Origin: Aestuariibacter sp. GS-14
GTDB taxonomy: Bacteria > Pseudomonadota > Gammaproteobacteria > Enterobacterales > Alteromonadaceae
Assembly: GCF_006494365.1 (NCBI RefSeq)
Contig: NZ_VHIP01000005.1
Span: forward strand, 248,001-312,000
DNA: 64,000 nucleotides
Reading direction: 5' to 3'
Part shown: positions 36,009 to 44,086 of the stretch, piece after piece
Position numbering within the stretch: position 1 is the stretch's first letter
Layout of the letters: each line of letters starts with the position of its first letter
The notes under the pieces: model-generated
Told to the model about the DNA's origin: nothing
The model's database searches: none
The model's input: the letters and a program-made list of their open reading frames with translations, nothing else
Program-made: the position numbers and the translations under genes

Positions 36009-36893
36009 ATGCAATACACGCTCTCAGATCTGCGTTTGTTTTTAGCCATTGCAGAAACACAAAATCTTACCAAAGGCGCTGAAAAGGTATTTCTTGCCCC
36101 TTCTACCGCCAGCCATAAAATTAAAACGCTGGAAAGCAATATAGGAACGGTGTTGCTGAATCGCCATGCCAGAGGCATCAGCCTCACTACAGCGGGAGAG
36201 ATTTTCCTGCGGCATGCCCGCCATACCCTGGCCAATCTCGAACAAATGCATGCTGATCTGATGCCGTTTGCCAAAGGTTTACAAGGACATATTCGCCTGT
36301 GGGCTAATACTCACGCTATTCATAGTTATTTGCCTGCCGATCTGGCGGTATTCCTGGGCGCGCATCCGTCGGTGAGCATTGCACTGGAAGAGCACACCAG
36401 CGCTGACATTCTTGACGCCGTACAAAAAGGTGATATTGACGCAGGCATTGTAGCCGAGCCCAATGAACCCGGAAACTTAACCCTGCTAGACTACCGCGAC
36501 GACCGGTTGGTACTGATCACCCCGCTATTACATCCGCTGGCTAACTGTGGTCGTACTACGTTTGCCAATGTACTGCATCATCCGTTTGTCATGCTGCACA
36601 ACGGCTCAGCTATTCATACTTTTACCATGAACATAGTCTCAGCGCTCGGCCAGCATCTTAACGTACGGGTTCAGGTTAAAAGCTTCGAGGCAGTGTGCAG
36701 AATGGTAAGTGCCGGCGTGGGAATAGGCTTGGTGCCGTTTGATGCTATTTCGCAACAACCACACCTGCCCATAGCCATAATTGAATTAGACGAACCATGG
36801 GCTAAACGTGCCCTTAAAGTTTGTGTGCGCTCACCAACCCAACTTGGTGGCTTTACCGGATTACTGGTAAATCAACTCACCCGTCAGGTCTGA
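36009..36893 (+). CDS. LysR-family regulator
   Basis: A 294-residue regulator. The N-terminal winged helix is clear: LSDLRLFLAIAETQNLTKGA then PSTASHKIKTLESNIG and LLNRHARGISLTTAGE. The C-terminal substrate-binding part has VQKGDIDAGIVAEP, as usual in the family. The ATG at 36009 gives the normal N-terminus MQYTLSDLRLF; the frame is open back to 35910, but that part is the divergent promoter region. The divergent DMT transporter gene is the probable target. Confidence 0.87.
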   Translation: MQYTLSDLRLFLAIAETQNLTKGAEKVFLAPSTASHKIKTLESNIGTVLLNRHARGISLTTAGEIFLRHARHTLANLEQMHADLMPFAKGLQGHIRLWANTHAIHSYLPADLAVFLGAHPSVSIALEEHTSADILDAVQKGDIDAGIVAEPNEPGNLTLLDYRDDRLVLITPLLHPLANCGRTTFANVLHHPFVMLHNGSAIHTFTMNIVSALGQHLNVRVQVKSFEAVCRMVSAGVGIGLVPFDAISQQPHLPIAIIELDEPWAKRALKVCVRSPTQLGGFTGLLVNQLTRQV

Positions 36894-36920
36894 GCACTGT
36901 TCACTAAATTACGACACAGG

Positions 36921-38168
36921 CTAACTTGCGCGCAACCAAAACAGCGAGCCGTCTACCGATCGCCAGGCTTCTTTTCCGTATTCCAGAATATATAATTCGG
37001 CTTCTTCGGCCGAGCCTGGCGAGTACATGCCTTCAAAATGTTTAACCTGCTTTTGTCCAGTCAGGTATTTCACAACGTACTTGTTGGCTTTTAGTAAAGC
37101 ACGTTTGGCTTTTGCGGCCGCTTCGCCTTTTGGATCGCGGTGATAGGCCAGCAGCGCTTTGCCCCCCAGCACCGGTAGACTGGGTTCATCAAATTGTTTC
37201 AATAGGGCTTGAAGTTGATCCCAGCGACCTTTGCATATCAGCATATTGATCAGTGAAAATCGCACGGCCTGGTTGTCGTTTGGATTAAGGCGCAACAGGG
37301 TTTGCAGTTCTTCGATTGCCTTATCGGCATTACCATTTTTAAAATTCAGCCCTGCGCGTTTCTGACGTAGCAACATGTAATTACGCGTTTCATGGATCAG
37401 CCAAAAATGTCCGGTATTTTGCTCAACAAAACCGGGCCCCATCGCAGCCTCGAATCCTTCCAAAATCGTATCAATCAGGTCAATGACCTTGGGGCTGTCG
37501 GTAGCCAGGATCTCGTCGATACTTTCCGACACTTGCTCATCGAAGGCCATTAGCATGGCATTCTCGCCCACAAAATCGTCGTCGAAGTCGGTGTTGTCGT
37601 CGTCTAAACCACCAAAGCGCAACACATCGATAAGTTCTTCAAGTGAGCCACCCAGCATGCGACGCTCGAGCAGCGCATGGCGTTCCCACTCATCGCCCGC
37701 CCAACGGCAGTAACTTCTAATGTTTTGCCATGAAGTAAACGCCAGTACGCGTTTTTCGCTGTCGGCAAAAATATCAAATTCGTCAGGTGTTAAAATATCG
37801 GTTTCGATCCACTCAAAGCTGTCCAGTACACCCAGGCACCACTGGGGCAAGGGTTGCTGTTCCGCCAGTGAGACTTTGATGTCTTTTTTAGACAGTTTGC
37901 ACTGCGCAGGAATAGTAACACACCGGTTTAACGCCTCATCCATGATCTGGTTATACAGCTGAAACAAGGCATCGTTCAGTTTCAGTTGCGACTCTGATTC
38001 AAAGTGAATGTCACCCAAAAGCGCCGGCAACCATTGCGACGGTTTAATTAAGGTTGGCGCACAGGCCAAACCGCAAAAATAACCATGAATGTAATAGTAG
38101 CCGGGTTGCTTTTCAGAGAGTTCAGACAGAATAGTCAGCTGTTTGCGCAATGTTTGTGGTGAAAGCAT
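36921..38168 (-). CDS. UPF0149/YecA-like protein with TPR-like region
   Basis: A 415-residue cytosolic protein. The N-terminal half resembles UPF0149 (YgfB/YecA) proteins: GYYYIHGYFCGLACAPTLIK, PSQWLPALLG and WCLGVLDSFEW. The middle is very acidic (LDDDNTDFDDDFVGEN). The last 150 residues look like TPR repeats: AGLNFKNGNADKAIEELQTL, NPNDNQAVRFSLINMLICKG and following, ending with EEAELYILEYGKEAW. No catalytic motif is visible. A role in protein-protein contacts is likely, nothing more precise. It stands alone between LysR and the siderophore receptor. Confidence 0.65.
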   Translation of the reverse strand: MLSPQTLRKQLTILSELSEKQPGYYYIHGYFCGLACAPTLIKPSQWLPALLGDIHFESESQLKLNDALFQLYNQIMDEALNRCVTIPAQCKLSKKDIKVSLAEQQPLPQWCLGVLDSFEWIETDILTPDEFDIFADSEKRVLAFTSWQNIRSYCRWAGDEWERHALLERRMLGGSLEELIDVLRFGGLDDDNTDFDDDFVGENAMLMAFDEQVSESIDEILATDSPKVIDLIDTILEGFEAAMGPGFVEQNTGHFWLIHETRNYMLLRQKRAGLNFKNGNADKAIEELQTLLRLNPNDNQAVRFSLINMLICKGRWDQLQALLKQFDEPSLPVLGGKALLAYHRDPKGEAAAKAKRALLKANKYVVKYLTGQKQVKHFEGMYSPGSAEEAELYILEYGKEAWRSVDGSLFWLRAS

Positions 38169-38230
38169 AAAAACGAATTACCCTTGCTGTGATAGCAGTA
38201 AGGTATATCAGATACGGGCAGAGGAAAAGT

Positions 38231-38254
38231 AAAAGCCGGGCAAATGTGCCCGGC
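38231..38254 (-). terminator. Intrinsic terminator of the siderophore receptor
   Basis: Minus strand: stem GCCGGGCA / TGCCCGGC with a 4-base loop, followed by TTTTACTTTT. It lies 10 bp after the receptor stop. Confidence 0.85.
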
Positions 38255-38263
38255 GGTTCAAGA

Positions 38264-40414
38264 TTAGAACGAGTAACTTACTCGCACCTGGGCGAATCGC
38301 GGCTGTCCGAAGCGGATTTGGCCGTTACCTGCAATGTAGTTGTAGTACTTTTCATCCAACAGATTATTGATGTTAAATTGCACATCAATCTGTTCGCTAA
38401 CATCGTACCGGGCCATTACGTTTACCAGTGCAACCGCATCCTGCACTGCGCCGCCATCATGTGCTTCTGACATCCAGTTTACCCCGCCACCAATGGTTAG
38501 CGCAGGTAATACCGATTCCAGGTTGTAGGTAGAAAACAGTTTGAACTGTCTGCGCGGATAGCTGGTGTTTACATCTGCACCGCTGGCATCTTCGGCTTCA
38601 AATACAGACCAGCCAGCGTTGATATGCCAGCCATCAACCGGCTGCCCTACTACTTCAATTTCGAAACCTTTGCTTTCTGTGCCTTTTGCTCCACGCTGGG
38701 CAATCGTGCCAGCCGGCGCATCGGGCACATAGTGAACCGTGCCATCGGCATCGATATCGTTTTGCGCCAGGTTATCCTGCTGGATACTGAATACCGACAC
38801 GGCGGTGTTCAAACGTTCATCCAAAAAGCGGCTCTTTAAACCAAGCTCCACGGTAGCACCGGTTAACGGGTCCAGGTAACGACCGTTGCGATCCATTGCA
38901 TTTTGCGGCATAAAGATGTCGGTGTAACTGGCGTAGAAACGGTGTTCATCGGTAATGTCGTACAACACACCTGCATATGGGATCACCACGCCATCGTCGC
39001 CAAATTCGGTGGCCGTGCCATACGACTGCCCGGTGCGCTCCCAGTCCGCTAAACGCGCACCAGCAATAAGCTTCAGCTCATCATTTACGTGTAAACGCGT
39101 TGCGGCATAGTAACCCGTTTGCTTGGTGTCCATGTCCTGGGCAACGGTGTCTGGTGAGTCGGTCCATACCGGCTCAGCCCACTGTGAATTCCATTCAAAG
39201 AAGTTATCAATTACCACAGAGTCACTGCTGACAACCGAATAGGTAGACGCCACTGCCGATTGTTCACTATGCAGACTACCCACCACAAATTCATGAGTTT
39301 GCCCCCATAGCGGGTAATCGCCCTGAAGCTGAATGTCGACACTGTCTAATACACTGTCACCCTCAGCGCGGTAGGGCCAGGTGTACAGGCCTGCCCCTGT
39401 ATCTTTATCAAGTGCACCGTAAACATACAACAAACGCACGTCGTCTTTGTTGTAGTCCATGCGGTTGTAATTCACTTTTACCAGCCAGCCATTTGAGAAA
39501 TGGTGTTGCAGGTTGGCAAACAGATTGCTGTTTGTGGTTTCCCAGCGCGTCCAGTCTGCCGCCGTCGTTACCGACGTATCCCAATCAGTTTGGCTGCCAT
39601 CGCTGTAAGTTCCCGGTAAGCCGCCCCAGTGATTGCCTTTCGGGACGTTGTGTTGAACGCTGTAGCCCACGCGCAACAGCGTATTGTTGGAAATATCGCC
39701 TTCCAACACGCCGTACAGCACGGTTGATTCGTTAGAAAACAGATCCTGGAAAGAGTCGCCCTGCTCGTATTTCGCTACTAGGCGTCCGCGGATAGCACCG
39801 TCCATCCCAAGCGAGCCCGCAACATCAGCTGAGACTTCAGCGTTATTCCAACGCCCATAAGCCGCACTCACATAGCCGGTCAGCTCGGTGGCATCCGCAT
39901 GCTTGCGCACCAGATTAATAGAACCCGAAGGATCGCCTACCCCAGTTAGTAAACCCGTAGAACCACGCACGAACTCTACGCGTTCGTACATGATCACATC
40001 GGCAATGGTTTCACCTGAATCTGCCGCTAAACTCCACGGCAATGGCACGCCGTCGATTTGATAAGTGGTAATATCAAACCCACGGGATTGCAGAGTATTA
40101 CGCACATTATCTACCGCGCGAAAAGACACACCGGTGGCGTTTTGAACCACATCCACTACGGTATCAAGCGCCTGGTCGCGAATGCGTTCTTCGGTAAGTA
40201 CACTAACTGATTGTGGCGTTTCCTGAAGGGTTAATCCCAAACCTGTTGCGGTATCGATGCGCTCGGTTACCGTGTAATGACCAGTTACCTCAATCGTTTC
40301 AATCCCATCATCATTCGATTGAGTAGCGGTTTGTTGTGCTACCGCAGCCATTGGCGCTAATGCCAGTAACAGCGCGGTTGCGATGGGCGCGCGTTGCAAG
40401 TTGGGTTTGTTCAT
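38264..40414 (-). CDS. TonB-dependent siderophore receptor (FhuE-like)
   Basis: A 716-residue outer-membrane receptor. Signal peptide MNKPNLQRAPIATALLLALA..AVAQ is followed by the TonB box region ETIEVTG, the plug with TPQSVSVLTEERI, LQSRGFDITTYQIDG and ERVEFVRGSTGLLTGVGDPSG, and a barrel ending FAQVRVSYSF with the terminal Phe. This pattern fits the TonB siderophore group, near FhuE (hydroxamates such as coprogen); ligand choice is inference. The ATG at 40414 with GGAG upstream is preferred to the frame open from 40549. A Fur box lies about 230 bp upstream and a terminator follows. Confidence 0.9.
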   Translation of the reverse strand: MNKPNLQRAPIATALLLALAPMAAVAQQTATQSNDDGIETIEVTGHYTVTERIDTATGLGLTLQETPQSVSVLTEERIRDQALDTVVDVVQNATGVSFRAVDNVRNTLQSRGFDITTYQIDGVPLPWSLAADSGETIADVIMYERVEFVRGSTGLLTGVGDPSGSINLVRKHADATELTGYVSAAYGRWNNAEVSADVAGSLGMDGAIRGRLVAKYEQGDSFQDLFSNESTVLYGVLEGDISNNTLLRVGYSVQHNVPKGNHWGGLPGTYSDGSQTDWDTSVTTAADWTRWETTNSNLFANLQHHFSNGWLVKVNYNRMDYNKDDVRLLYVYGALDKDTGAGLYTWPYRAEGDSVLDSVDIQLQGDYPLWGQTHEFVVGSLHSEQSAVASTYSVVSSDSVVIDNFFEWNSQWAEPVWTDSPDTVAQDMDTKQTGYYAATRLHVNDELKLIAGARLADWERTGQSYGTATEFGDDGVVIPYAGVLYDITDEHRFYASYTDIFMPQNAMDRNGRYLDPLTGATVELGLKSRFLDERLNTAVSVFSIQQDNLAQNDIDADGTVHYVPDAPAGTIAQRGAKGTESKGFEIEVVGQPVDGWHINAGWSVFEAEDASGADVNTSYPRRQFKLFSTYNLESVLPALTIGGGVNWMSEAHDGGAVQDAVALVNVMARYDVSEQIDVQFNINNLLDEKYYNYIAGNGQIRFGQPRFAQVRVSYSF

Positions 40415-40641
40415 TGTGTACTCCGGATTCATTGAACCTGGTCTTTTAGGGCAATCAGTACCACCAGGTGTATGCAATGGATTGTCTGGCCGTTCTGAGA
40501 ATGTGTAGCCTGGTAAAGTAACCCGTTGCGAAATCACACCAACAGGCACTGGAACATTGTTAATCAGAACGAAACTGCGTTAGACGGTGAAGCTCTGTTG
40601 GACTCACCGAACGGTGGGCATAATACAGCAATAAATATCTA

Positions 40642-40654
40642 AATGATAATTATT
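40642..40654. promoter_or_regulatory. Fur box of the siderophore receptor
   Basis: AATGATAATTATT within AAATGATAATTATTTTTA is a strong match to the Fur consensus (GATAATGATAATCATTATC). It lies 228 bp upstream of the receptor ATG, in the gap before the DJ-1/PfpI gene. Iron repression of the receptor is expected. Confidence 0.75.
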
Positions 40655-40715
40655 TTTATTTACAAAATAAGAAGTAGATCAATACAGTGATGACATTTTC
40701 GGATTACAAGCAGCA

Positions 40716-41303
40716 TTAATCCGGGTGATGTACCCAGTCATATTCCATTTGCCGTGCTGTCTTTTCAGCAATGGTCTTGTCGTAGAGAAAGGCAACCAGA
40801 GCCAGACTCATATCAATGCCAGCAGAGATACCGGCAGACGTGAAGTACTGATCACTTCGCAGCCACCTTACGTTGCGCTTTACCGTAAGGGAGGGGTAAT
40901 CCTTTTGCAAATCGTCGCAATCTTCCCAGTGTGTTGTAACATCCCGGCCGTCCAGCAACCCGGCTTGTGCAAGCAAAAATGCGCCGGTACACACCGATGC
41001 AACCACCTTTGCCGATTTTGCTGCGTCGGCAATCCAGTCAATAACAGCGGCTTTTTTCACTTCGTGGGTATGCACTCCCCCCACTACCACTAGCACATCT
41101 ACAGGCGGATGCTCGCTTATGGAAAAATCAGGCTGTACCCGAAATCCGCCCCGGGCATGAACCAAAAACGCCTTTTGTGCCATCAGCGAAACCTTATGCT
41201 GCCTGTCCCCGGCTAAAAAGCGGTTCGCGGTTGAAAATACTTCAAACGGGCCGGAAAAATCGAGTACCTCAGCATTGTCGTAGATATAAATACCAATGTG
41301 CAT
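40716..41303 (-). CDS. DJ-1/PfpI family protein (AraC-like GATase1 type)
   Basis: A 195-residue protein of the DJ-1/PfpI superfamily. The nucleophile elbow is VASVCTGAFLLAQAG with the expected Cys, and VLVVVGGVHTHEV holds the region where the conserved Glu or other residue lies. It begins MHIGIYIYDNAEVLDFSGP, close to the isonitrile hydratase and AraC-fused subgroup, but no DNA-binding domain follows. The ATG at 41303 has GGGAGAC upstream; the frame open to 41411 is rejected. Function could be a hydratase, glyoxalase-like or stress enzyme. Confidence 0.8.
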   Translation of the reverse strand: MHIGIYIYDNAEVLDFSGPFEVFSTANRFLAGDRQHKVSLMAQKAFLVHARGGFRVQPDFSISEHPPVDVLVVVGGVHTHEVKKAAVIDWIADAAKSAKVVASVCTGAFLLAQAGLLDGRDVTTHWEDCDDLQKDYPSLTVKRNVRWLRSDQYFTSAGISAGIDMSLALVAFLYDKTIAEKTARQMEYDWVHHPD

Positions 41304-41335
41304 TTGCTGTCTCCCTGTAGTGGCATACCGCCATA

Positions 41336-41349
41336 ATACCAATTCGCAT
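41336..41349. repeat. Solo end of the MITE family
   Basis: ATACCAATTCGCAT equals the first 14 bases of the 69-bp element at 32899. No matching inverted end is found nearby, so it is a remnant or chance. It lies 33 bp upstream of the DJ-1/PfpI start. Confidence 0.35.
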
Positions 41350-41423
41350 GAACGCTGTCTTACGCTGGTTATTTGAATCCTTGCCCGCATTCGTTTCAAA
41401 TATGAAATCAATCAAACTAATAA

Positions 41424-41436
41424 TTGGTAAGGCAGT
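41424..41436. promoter_or_regulatory. Degenerate uronate-operator copy before GH2
   Basis: TTGGTAAGGCAGT matches TTGGTAAGGCCAA at 10 of 13 bases, with the first eleven bases identical apart from one. It lies 39 bp upstream of the exact copy and may form a second binding site. Confidence 0.4.
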
Positions 41437-41462
41437 TTTATTTTCCAGTTGCACACTGTATT

Positions 41463-41475
41463 TTGGCCTTACCAA
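41463..41475. promoter_or_regulatory. Uronate-operator motif before GH2 beta-glucuronidase gene
   Basis: TTGGCCTTACCAA is the exact reverse complement of TTGGTAAGGCCAA found before the TonB receptor at 49150. It lies 19 bp before the GH2 ATG, a place where bound repressor would block initiation. The motif has imperfect dyad symmetry (TTGG..CCAA), as expected for a GntR/FCD dimer. Confidence 0.6.
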
Positions 41476-41494
41476 TTAACAAAGCAGATACATT

Positions 41495-43258
41495 ATGAAG
41501 TCCGTCATTATTGCCGTAGGCATGTTATTGTTCGTTAGCCAAACACTTGCCATGGACCTGTTGCAGAATGCACCAGGCCGCGAGCAAATTCAGTTAAATG
41601 GCCAGTGGAATGCCATTGTGGATCCGTTTGATGTGGGTGATAAGCGCCAATTCCAGAACTTCAATGGCACGCCTGCCGCAGATAGGCTGCAGGAATTTAA
41701 TTTCGACTCGGCCATGAAGCTACAGGTTCCGGGTGACTGGAATACACAAGACGACAAACTATTTTGGTATGAAGGTAGCGTGTGGTACGAAAAAGCATTC
41801 TATCATCAGGCTGAGGCTGGCAAACACTATATACTGTACTTCGATGCAGTGAATTATCTGGCCAGTGTTTACCTAAACGGCACGCTGCTTGGCAAACACG
41901 AAGGCGGCTTCACTCCCTTTCAGTTCAACGCTACTGACGCACTGAAGGACGGCAAAAACGTACTGGTTGTAAAAGTGAACAACCGTCGCGAACCTGATTT
42001 TATCCCCACCATGAGCACCGATTGGTGGAACTACGGCGGTATAACACGCCCGGTTCGTCTGATTGCGCTGCCCCAAACCTACATTCAGGATTACCAATTC
42101 ACGTATCTGAAAGACGGCAACATTGCGCTATCTGTTACCGTTAGTGGCAGCTCACCCGCCAATCAAACCATTGATGTTGCATTGCCAACGCTTGGGATCA
42201 CCAAGCGCCTGAAAACCGATGCAACCGGCCAGGCCAGTGTTACGTTCAAAGCCAAACCTCGGTTGTGGACGCCTGAAAGCCCTGCCTTGTATACCGCATC
42301 GCTAACCCTTGGCGAGCAAACACTCACCGATAAAATTGGCTTTAGAACCATTGAAGTGTCGGGTGACAAGATAGTGTTAAACGGTAAGCCAGTATTTTTG
42401 CGCGGCATTGCTATTCATGAAGAAAAGCCATTCAGTGACGGCAGGGCCTGGAGTGAAGAAGAAGCGCGAATTTTATTGAGCTGGGCCAAAGAGCTAGGCT
42501 GCAACTATGTGCGCTTTGCCCACTATCCTCACAATGAAAACATGCTCAGAATTGCCGATGAGTTAGGGTTAATGGTGTGGGCAGAAATCCCGGTTTACTG
42601 GGACATTCAGTTCGACAACCCTAACGTACTGGCCAAAGCGAAACAGCAATTTGGCGAGATGTTATTCCGCGATAAAAACCGGGCAGCGGTGATTTTATGG
42701 TCCATCGCCAACGAAACCCCGAATACCGAAGTCCGCACCGCATTCCTGACCGAGCTGGCAGACACTGTTCGTAGCACTGATCCAACCCGACTGGTGACCG
42801 CGGCCATTAATACACAAACTGCCACTGACAGCGGCCGCATTATCGACGAAGCCTTCGCCGGTGTAGTGGATGTAATAGGCATTAACAGTTATTGCGGCTG
42901 GTACTACGACGCGCCGGAAACCTGTGCGCAGTACAAATGGCAGTCGGCTTTCAACAAGCCCATTATCATCAGTGAGTTTGGTGCAGGTGCGTTGCAAGGC
43001 TGGCAAGGTGATGAAAACACGTTCTTTTCTGAAGCGTATCAGATGCGGGTATTCAAACAAAACCTGATCATGCTGGATAACATGCCCCATCTGGCTGGTG
43101 TGTCACCCTGGTTGCTGAAAGATTTTCGGGCTGCGCGTCGCCCGCTGGCCGGCATACAGGACTACTGGAACAGAAAGGGGCTTCTTAGCGACCAGGGCAT
43201 CAAAAAGCAGGTATGGTTTATCATGCAAGACTGGTATGCCGAAAAGGCAAAACAATGA
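41495..43258 (+). CDS. GH2 beta-glucuronidase-like enzyme, exported
   Basis: A 587-residue glycosidase with a signal peptide (MKSVIIAVGMLLFVSQTLAMD). The GH2 domains occur in order: sugar-binding jelly roll (WYEGSVWYEKAF, WNYGGITRPVRLI), immunoglobulin-like, and TIM barrel (KPVFLRGIAIHEEKPF, NYVRFAHYPHNENML). The acid/base is in IANETPN and the nucleophile in IISEFGAGALQG. The segment YWNRKGLLSD has the N-x-K motif that in GH2 marks beta-glucuronidases, which bind the uronate carboxylate. Length equals that of E. coli GUS. The neighbouring regulator and UxuA support uronate release. Periplasmic location is likely. Confidence 0.85.
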   Translation: MKSVIIAVGMLLFVSQTLAMDLLQNAPGREQIQLNGQWNAIVDPFDVGDKRQFQNFNGTPAADRLQEFNFDSAMKLQVPGDWNTQDDKLFWYEGSVWYEKAFYHQAEAGKHYILYFDAVNYLASVYLNGTLLGKHEGGFTPFQFNATDALKDGKNVLVVKVNNRREPDFIPTMSTDWWNYGGITRPVRLIALPQTYIQDYQFTYLKDGNIALSVTVSGSSPANQTIDVALPTLGITKRLKTDATGQASVTFKAKPRLWTPESPALYTASLTLGEQTLTDKIGFRTIEVSGDKIVLNGKPVFLRGIAIHEEKPFSDGRAWSEEEARILLSWAKELGCNYVRFAHYPHNENMLRIADELGLMVWAEIPVYWDIQFDNPNVLAKAKQQFGEMLFRDKNRAAVILWSIANETPNTEVRTAFLTELADTVRSTDPTRLVTAAINTQTATDSGRIIDEAFAGVVDVIGINSYCGWYYDAPETCAQYKWQSAFNKPIIISEFGAGALQGWQGDENTFFSEAYQMRVFKQNLIMLDNMPHLAGVSPWLLKDFRAARRPLAGIQDYWNRKGLLSDQGIKKQVWFIMQDWYAEKAKQ

Positions 43259-43331
43259 TCAAAGGTAGGGTGGCTTGACACCCTCTCCAATCCCGGTAAG
43301 CTCAATAGATTACTGGGATTGGAATTGTGAA

Positions 43332-44036
43332 ATGAAAGTAGAAGCTGTGAAGGTGCGTCGTTTATATCTGGAAGTAGCGGGGCAAATTGAAACGCTCATC
43401 CGCAGCGGCGAAATTAAGCCAGGTGAACGCTTACCTTCAGAACGTGATTTAGCGGCCAGCTTTGAAGTGAGCCGTCCTACCATTCGCGAAGCCATGATTG
43501 CACTGGAAATTGCTGGTTTAGTAGAAATACGAACGGGTTCAGGTATTTATGCTCTGCCACTAAAACCAAGCCCTCAATCCATTACCATCGACGACGTACC
43601 CGGCCCCTTCGAAGTGCTCGAAGCACGACTCCTGATTGAAACCGAAGCGGTTAGTCTGGCAGCCGCGCGGATCACCAAGGAACAAATCAAAACCCTTGAG
43701 CAAGCTTTGAAAACCATGGAAAGTGCTGATGCAACTGAGCTGGAGCGGGAAAAGGCCGACCAGCTGTTTCACTGCACCATTGCAGAAGCCACCAACAACA
43801 GCGCACTTAGCTCAACCATCAAGTGGCTATGGGAATTGCGCAATAAGTCGGCATTAAGCCTGACGTTCCACCAGCGGGTACGCGATTTGGGCGTGCATCC
43901 CTATGTTGATGAACATCGCAAAATTCTGAATGCATTAAAGCTGCGCGACCCCAATCGGGCCAAAGCAGCTATGCAGAATCATATTTCTCACGCTATTGAA
44001 CAGGATATGACAGTACTGGAATTGGATTCTGAATAA
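43332..44036 (+). CDS. GntR/FCD-family regulator, UxuR/ExuR-like
   Basis: A 234-residue regulator. N-terminal winged helix: IETLIRSGEIKPGERLPSER then LAASFEVSRPTIREAMIALE and a wing with GSGIYALP. The C-terminal FCD domain has EVLEARLLIETEAVSLAA and HPYVDEHRKILNALKLRD, with the His residues used for metal. The ATG at 43332 matches family length; the frame opens at 43275 but lacks support. It lies 73 bp after the GH2 gene. Relatives UxuR/ExuR/KdgR-like proteins respond to hexuronates or their products. I infer that it binds the TTGGTAAGGCCAA motif in this locus. Confidence 0.87.
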   Translation: MKVEAVKVRRLYLEVAGQIETLIRSGEIKPGERLPSERDLAASFEVSRPTIREAMIALEIAGLVEIRTGSGIYALPLKPSPQSITIDDVPGPFEVLEARLLIETEAVSLAAARITKEQIKTLEQALKTMESADATELEREKADQLFHCTIAEATNNSALSSTIKWLWELRNKSALSLTFHQRVRDLGVHPYVDEHRKILNALKLRDPNRAKAAMQNHISHAIEQDMTVLELDSE

Positions 44037-44040
44037 AAAG

Positions 44041-44077
44041 AGCCTCAGCGAACACGCGCATTTGTGACGCTGAGGCT
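44041..44077. terminator. Bidirectional terminator between GntR and GH2 genes
   Basis: Perfect 10-bp stem AGCCTCAGCG / CGCTGAGGCT with a 17-base loop, with AAAAAG before it and a short T-run after it. It stands between two convergent genes. Confidence 0.8.
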
Positions 44078-44086
44078 TTGCCAAAA

